A program made the translations under genes and the position numbers. The notes beneath the pieces were generated by a model. The model was not told the DNA's origin. It saw only the letters and a list, made by a program, of their open reading frames with translations, and did not search any database. From NCBI GenBank assembly GCA_023423285.1, contig JAFAFV010000091.1, forward strand, positions 1 to 7,766: 7,766 nucleotides of DNA, given 5' to 3'. Each line of letters starts with the position of its first letter. Position 1 is the first letter of the stretch. Below, in pieces: positions 7,001-7,766 of the stretch. Source of the stretch: Bacteroidota bacterium (GTDB lineage Bacteria > Bacteroidota > Bacteroidia > Chitinophagales > Chitinophagaceae).

Positions 7001-7032
7001 TAAAATTAACGAACTACTCTCAGCAGGCAAAA
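7001..7032 (-). promoter_or_regulatory. Candidate Bacteroidota-type promoter of thrS
   Basis: Read on the minus strand, TTTTG (7032-7028) is followed after 19 nt by TAATTTTA (7008-7001). Bacteroidota promoters typically have TTTG near -33 and TAnnTTTG near -7 with about this spacing. The -7 element matches except for its last base. Transcription would begin some 20 nt upstream of the thrS ATG, leaving a short leader with no room for a T-box or other riboswitch. Based on motif and spacing only. Confidence 0.4.
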
Positions 7033-7098
7033 CGCATTGTAATAATACATTGAAATTATTTGGTTGAAACTCAGCGTACAAATAAGCTAACGCCCGTT

Positions 7099-7124
7099 CC
7101 GGTGGCCAATATGGCACGGTTTTT
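7099..7124 (+). other. Imperfect hairpin followed by a T-run in the thrS/barrel spacer
   Basis: CCGGTGGCCA (7099-7108) can pair with TGGCACGG (7112-7119) around a three-base loop (ATA), with two bulged G residues, followed directly by TTTTT (7120-7124). On the plus strand it looks like a small intrinsic terminator or attenuator, but no plus-strand gene ends just before it. It lies 45 nt upstream of the barrel ATG. It could be a leader structure or chance; no convincing plus-strand promoter was found to decide this. Confidence 0.25.
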
Positions 7125-7169
7125 AACACACTATCCCTGACAAATAAATACTAAACAAAACCTTACAAC

Positions 7170-7766
7170 ATGAAAAATATTTTTATAGCAGCAACGGCAT
7201 TTTTGATGATAAGCAGTTTATCAGAAGCACAGGTATTTACTTCAATAGGTGATAAAATTACGGTTGGTCATAGCTGGACAGTCGGAAACAGGGACGCCAA
7301 CGAGAAGTATAAATTCCATCCATCTGTTCAGGTGGGACGTATGGGTAAACTTAATTTCGGGCCAAACGTAAATCTTGGGCTAGGTACATTTTTTAGCACT
7401 GAGGGTGTGACTTTTAATAATGAAACTACCGATGAAGTTTACGAGCAAAGAATGAATTATATAAGAGTTCCTCTGATCGCATCTTTTGATTTGGGTAGTT
7501 CAGTAAGCCGGGTTTTACCAAGAATTAGCGTGGGACCAAGCGTTGGTTTTCTTGTGGGTGGTAAAACATTAACTAAAGATAATAATGATGCACTTGATGG
7601 TTATAAAACCACTAAAGTAATGGATACTAAGGTAGATGCCGGTATCAATGCAGCACTGGGTTTAAATGTTAGAGTTACTGAAGGGTTCACTTTCTCACCT
7701 GAAATAACTTATTACCACGGGTTGGTAACAAACGAATATAACAAAGGCATTATGGGAGCGAACGCA
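7170..7766 (+). CDS. Outer-membrane beta-barrel protein, PorT-like porin family, 3'-partial
   Basis: An open frame of 199 codons runs from ATG to the last base without a stop, so the 3' end is outside the window. The first 20 residues form a signal peptide: MK, hydrophobic stretch IFIAATAFLMI, then SSLSEA with likely cleavage before Q21. The mature part alternates short amphipathic strands with Gly/Asn turns, such as FGPNVNLGLGTFF, MNYIRVPLIASFDL, PRISVGPSVGFLVGG, VDAGINAALGLNVRV and FTFSPEITYYHGL. The segment IRVPL.....L near the middle of the barrel and the GPS.GFL block are typical of the Bacteroidota outer-membrane beta-barrel family often annotated as porin or PorT family. The specific type IX secretion protein PorT is not implied. 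It likely sits in the outer membrane; its cargo or role cannot be read from sequence. Divergent from thrS; no Shine-Dalgarno (CCTTACAAC precedes the ATG). Confidence 0.85.
   Translation, partial: MKNIFIAATAFLMISSLSEAQVFTSIGDKITVGHSWTVGNRDANEKYKFHPSVQVGRMGKLNFGPNVNLGLGTFFSTEGVTFNNETTDEVYEQRMNYIRVPLIASFDLGSSVSRVLPRISVGPSVGFLVGGKTLTKDNNDALDGYKTTKVMDTKVDAGINAALGLNVRVTEGFTFSPEITYYHGLVTNEYNKGIMGANA

Noticed and set aside
6932..7129. 65-codon minus-strand frame overlapping the thrS start
   Set aside because: Overlaps thrS in another frame and the proposed promoter; no recognisable motifs.
7132..7139. TATCCCTG as a -7 element for the barrel gene
   Set aside because: Poor match to TAnnTTTG and no TTTG-like element at the proper distance upstream.

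Overview
The window looks like a chromosomal piece of a Bacteroidota bacterium, most likely of the Chitinophagaceae or a close relative. This is inferred from several traits: start codons without Shine-Dalgarno sequences, a plausible Bacteroidota-type promoter (TTTTG, 19 nt, TAATTTTA) upstream of thrS, a PorT-like outer-membrane barrel, and the style of the hybrid kinase and stand-alone receivers. No tRNA, rRNA, CRISPR array, insertion sequence or attachment site was seen.

Layout. Positions 1-4956 (+) form one compact signalling operon of five genes: a large hybrid histidine kinase cut by the left edge (GAF, long coiled coil, HisKA, HATPase, three receivers), a single-domain response regulator, a CheR-type methyltransferase, a CheB-type methylesterase without a receiver, and a second single-domain response regulator. 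Junctions are 12 nt, 0 nt, 2 nt and a 14-nt overlap, so co-transcription and translational coupling are likely. A short convergent gap (4957-5037) follows, with one weak terminator-like hairpin. Positions 5038-6975 (-) encode full-length threonyl-tRNA synthetase with editing, zinc and catalytic residues in place. A 194-bp divergent spacer (6976-7169) holds the candidate thrS promoter and a hairpin of unknown role. Positions 7170-7766 (+) are the 5' part of a secreted outer-membrane beta-barrel gene that runs off the right edge.

How it may work. The kinase should autophosphorylate on a histidine and pass phosphate to its own receivers or to the two separate ones. The CheR/CheB pair normally adds and removes methyl groups on glutamates of chemoreceptor coiled coils. 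No chemoreceptor, CheA or CheW is encoded here, and the only obvious Glu/Gln-rich coiled coil is the kinase's own signalling helix. The most interesting hypothesis is therefore a hybrid kinase whose sensitivity is tuned by reversible methylation. No DNA-binding or enzymatic output domain is seen, so the final output is unknown.
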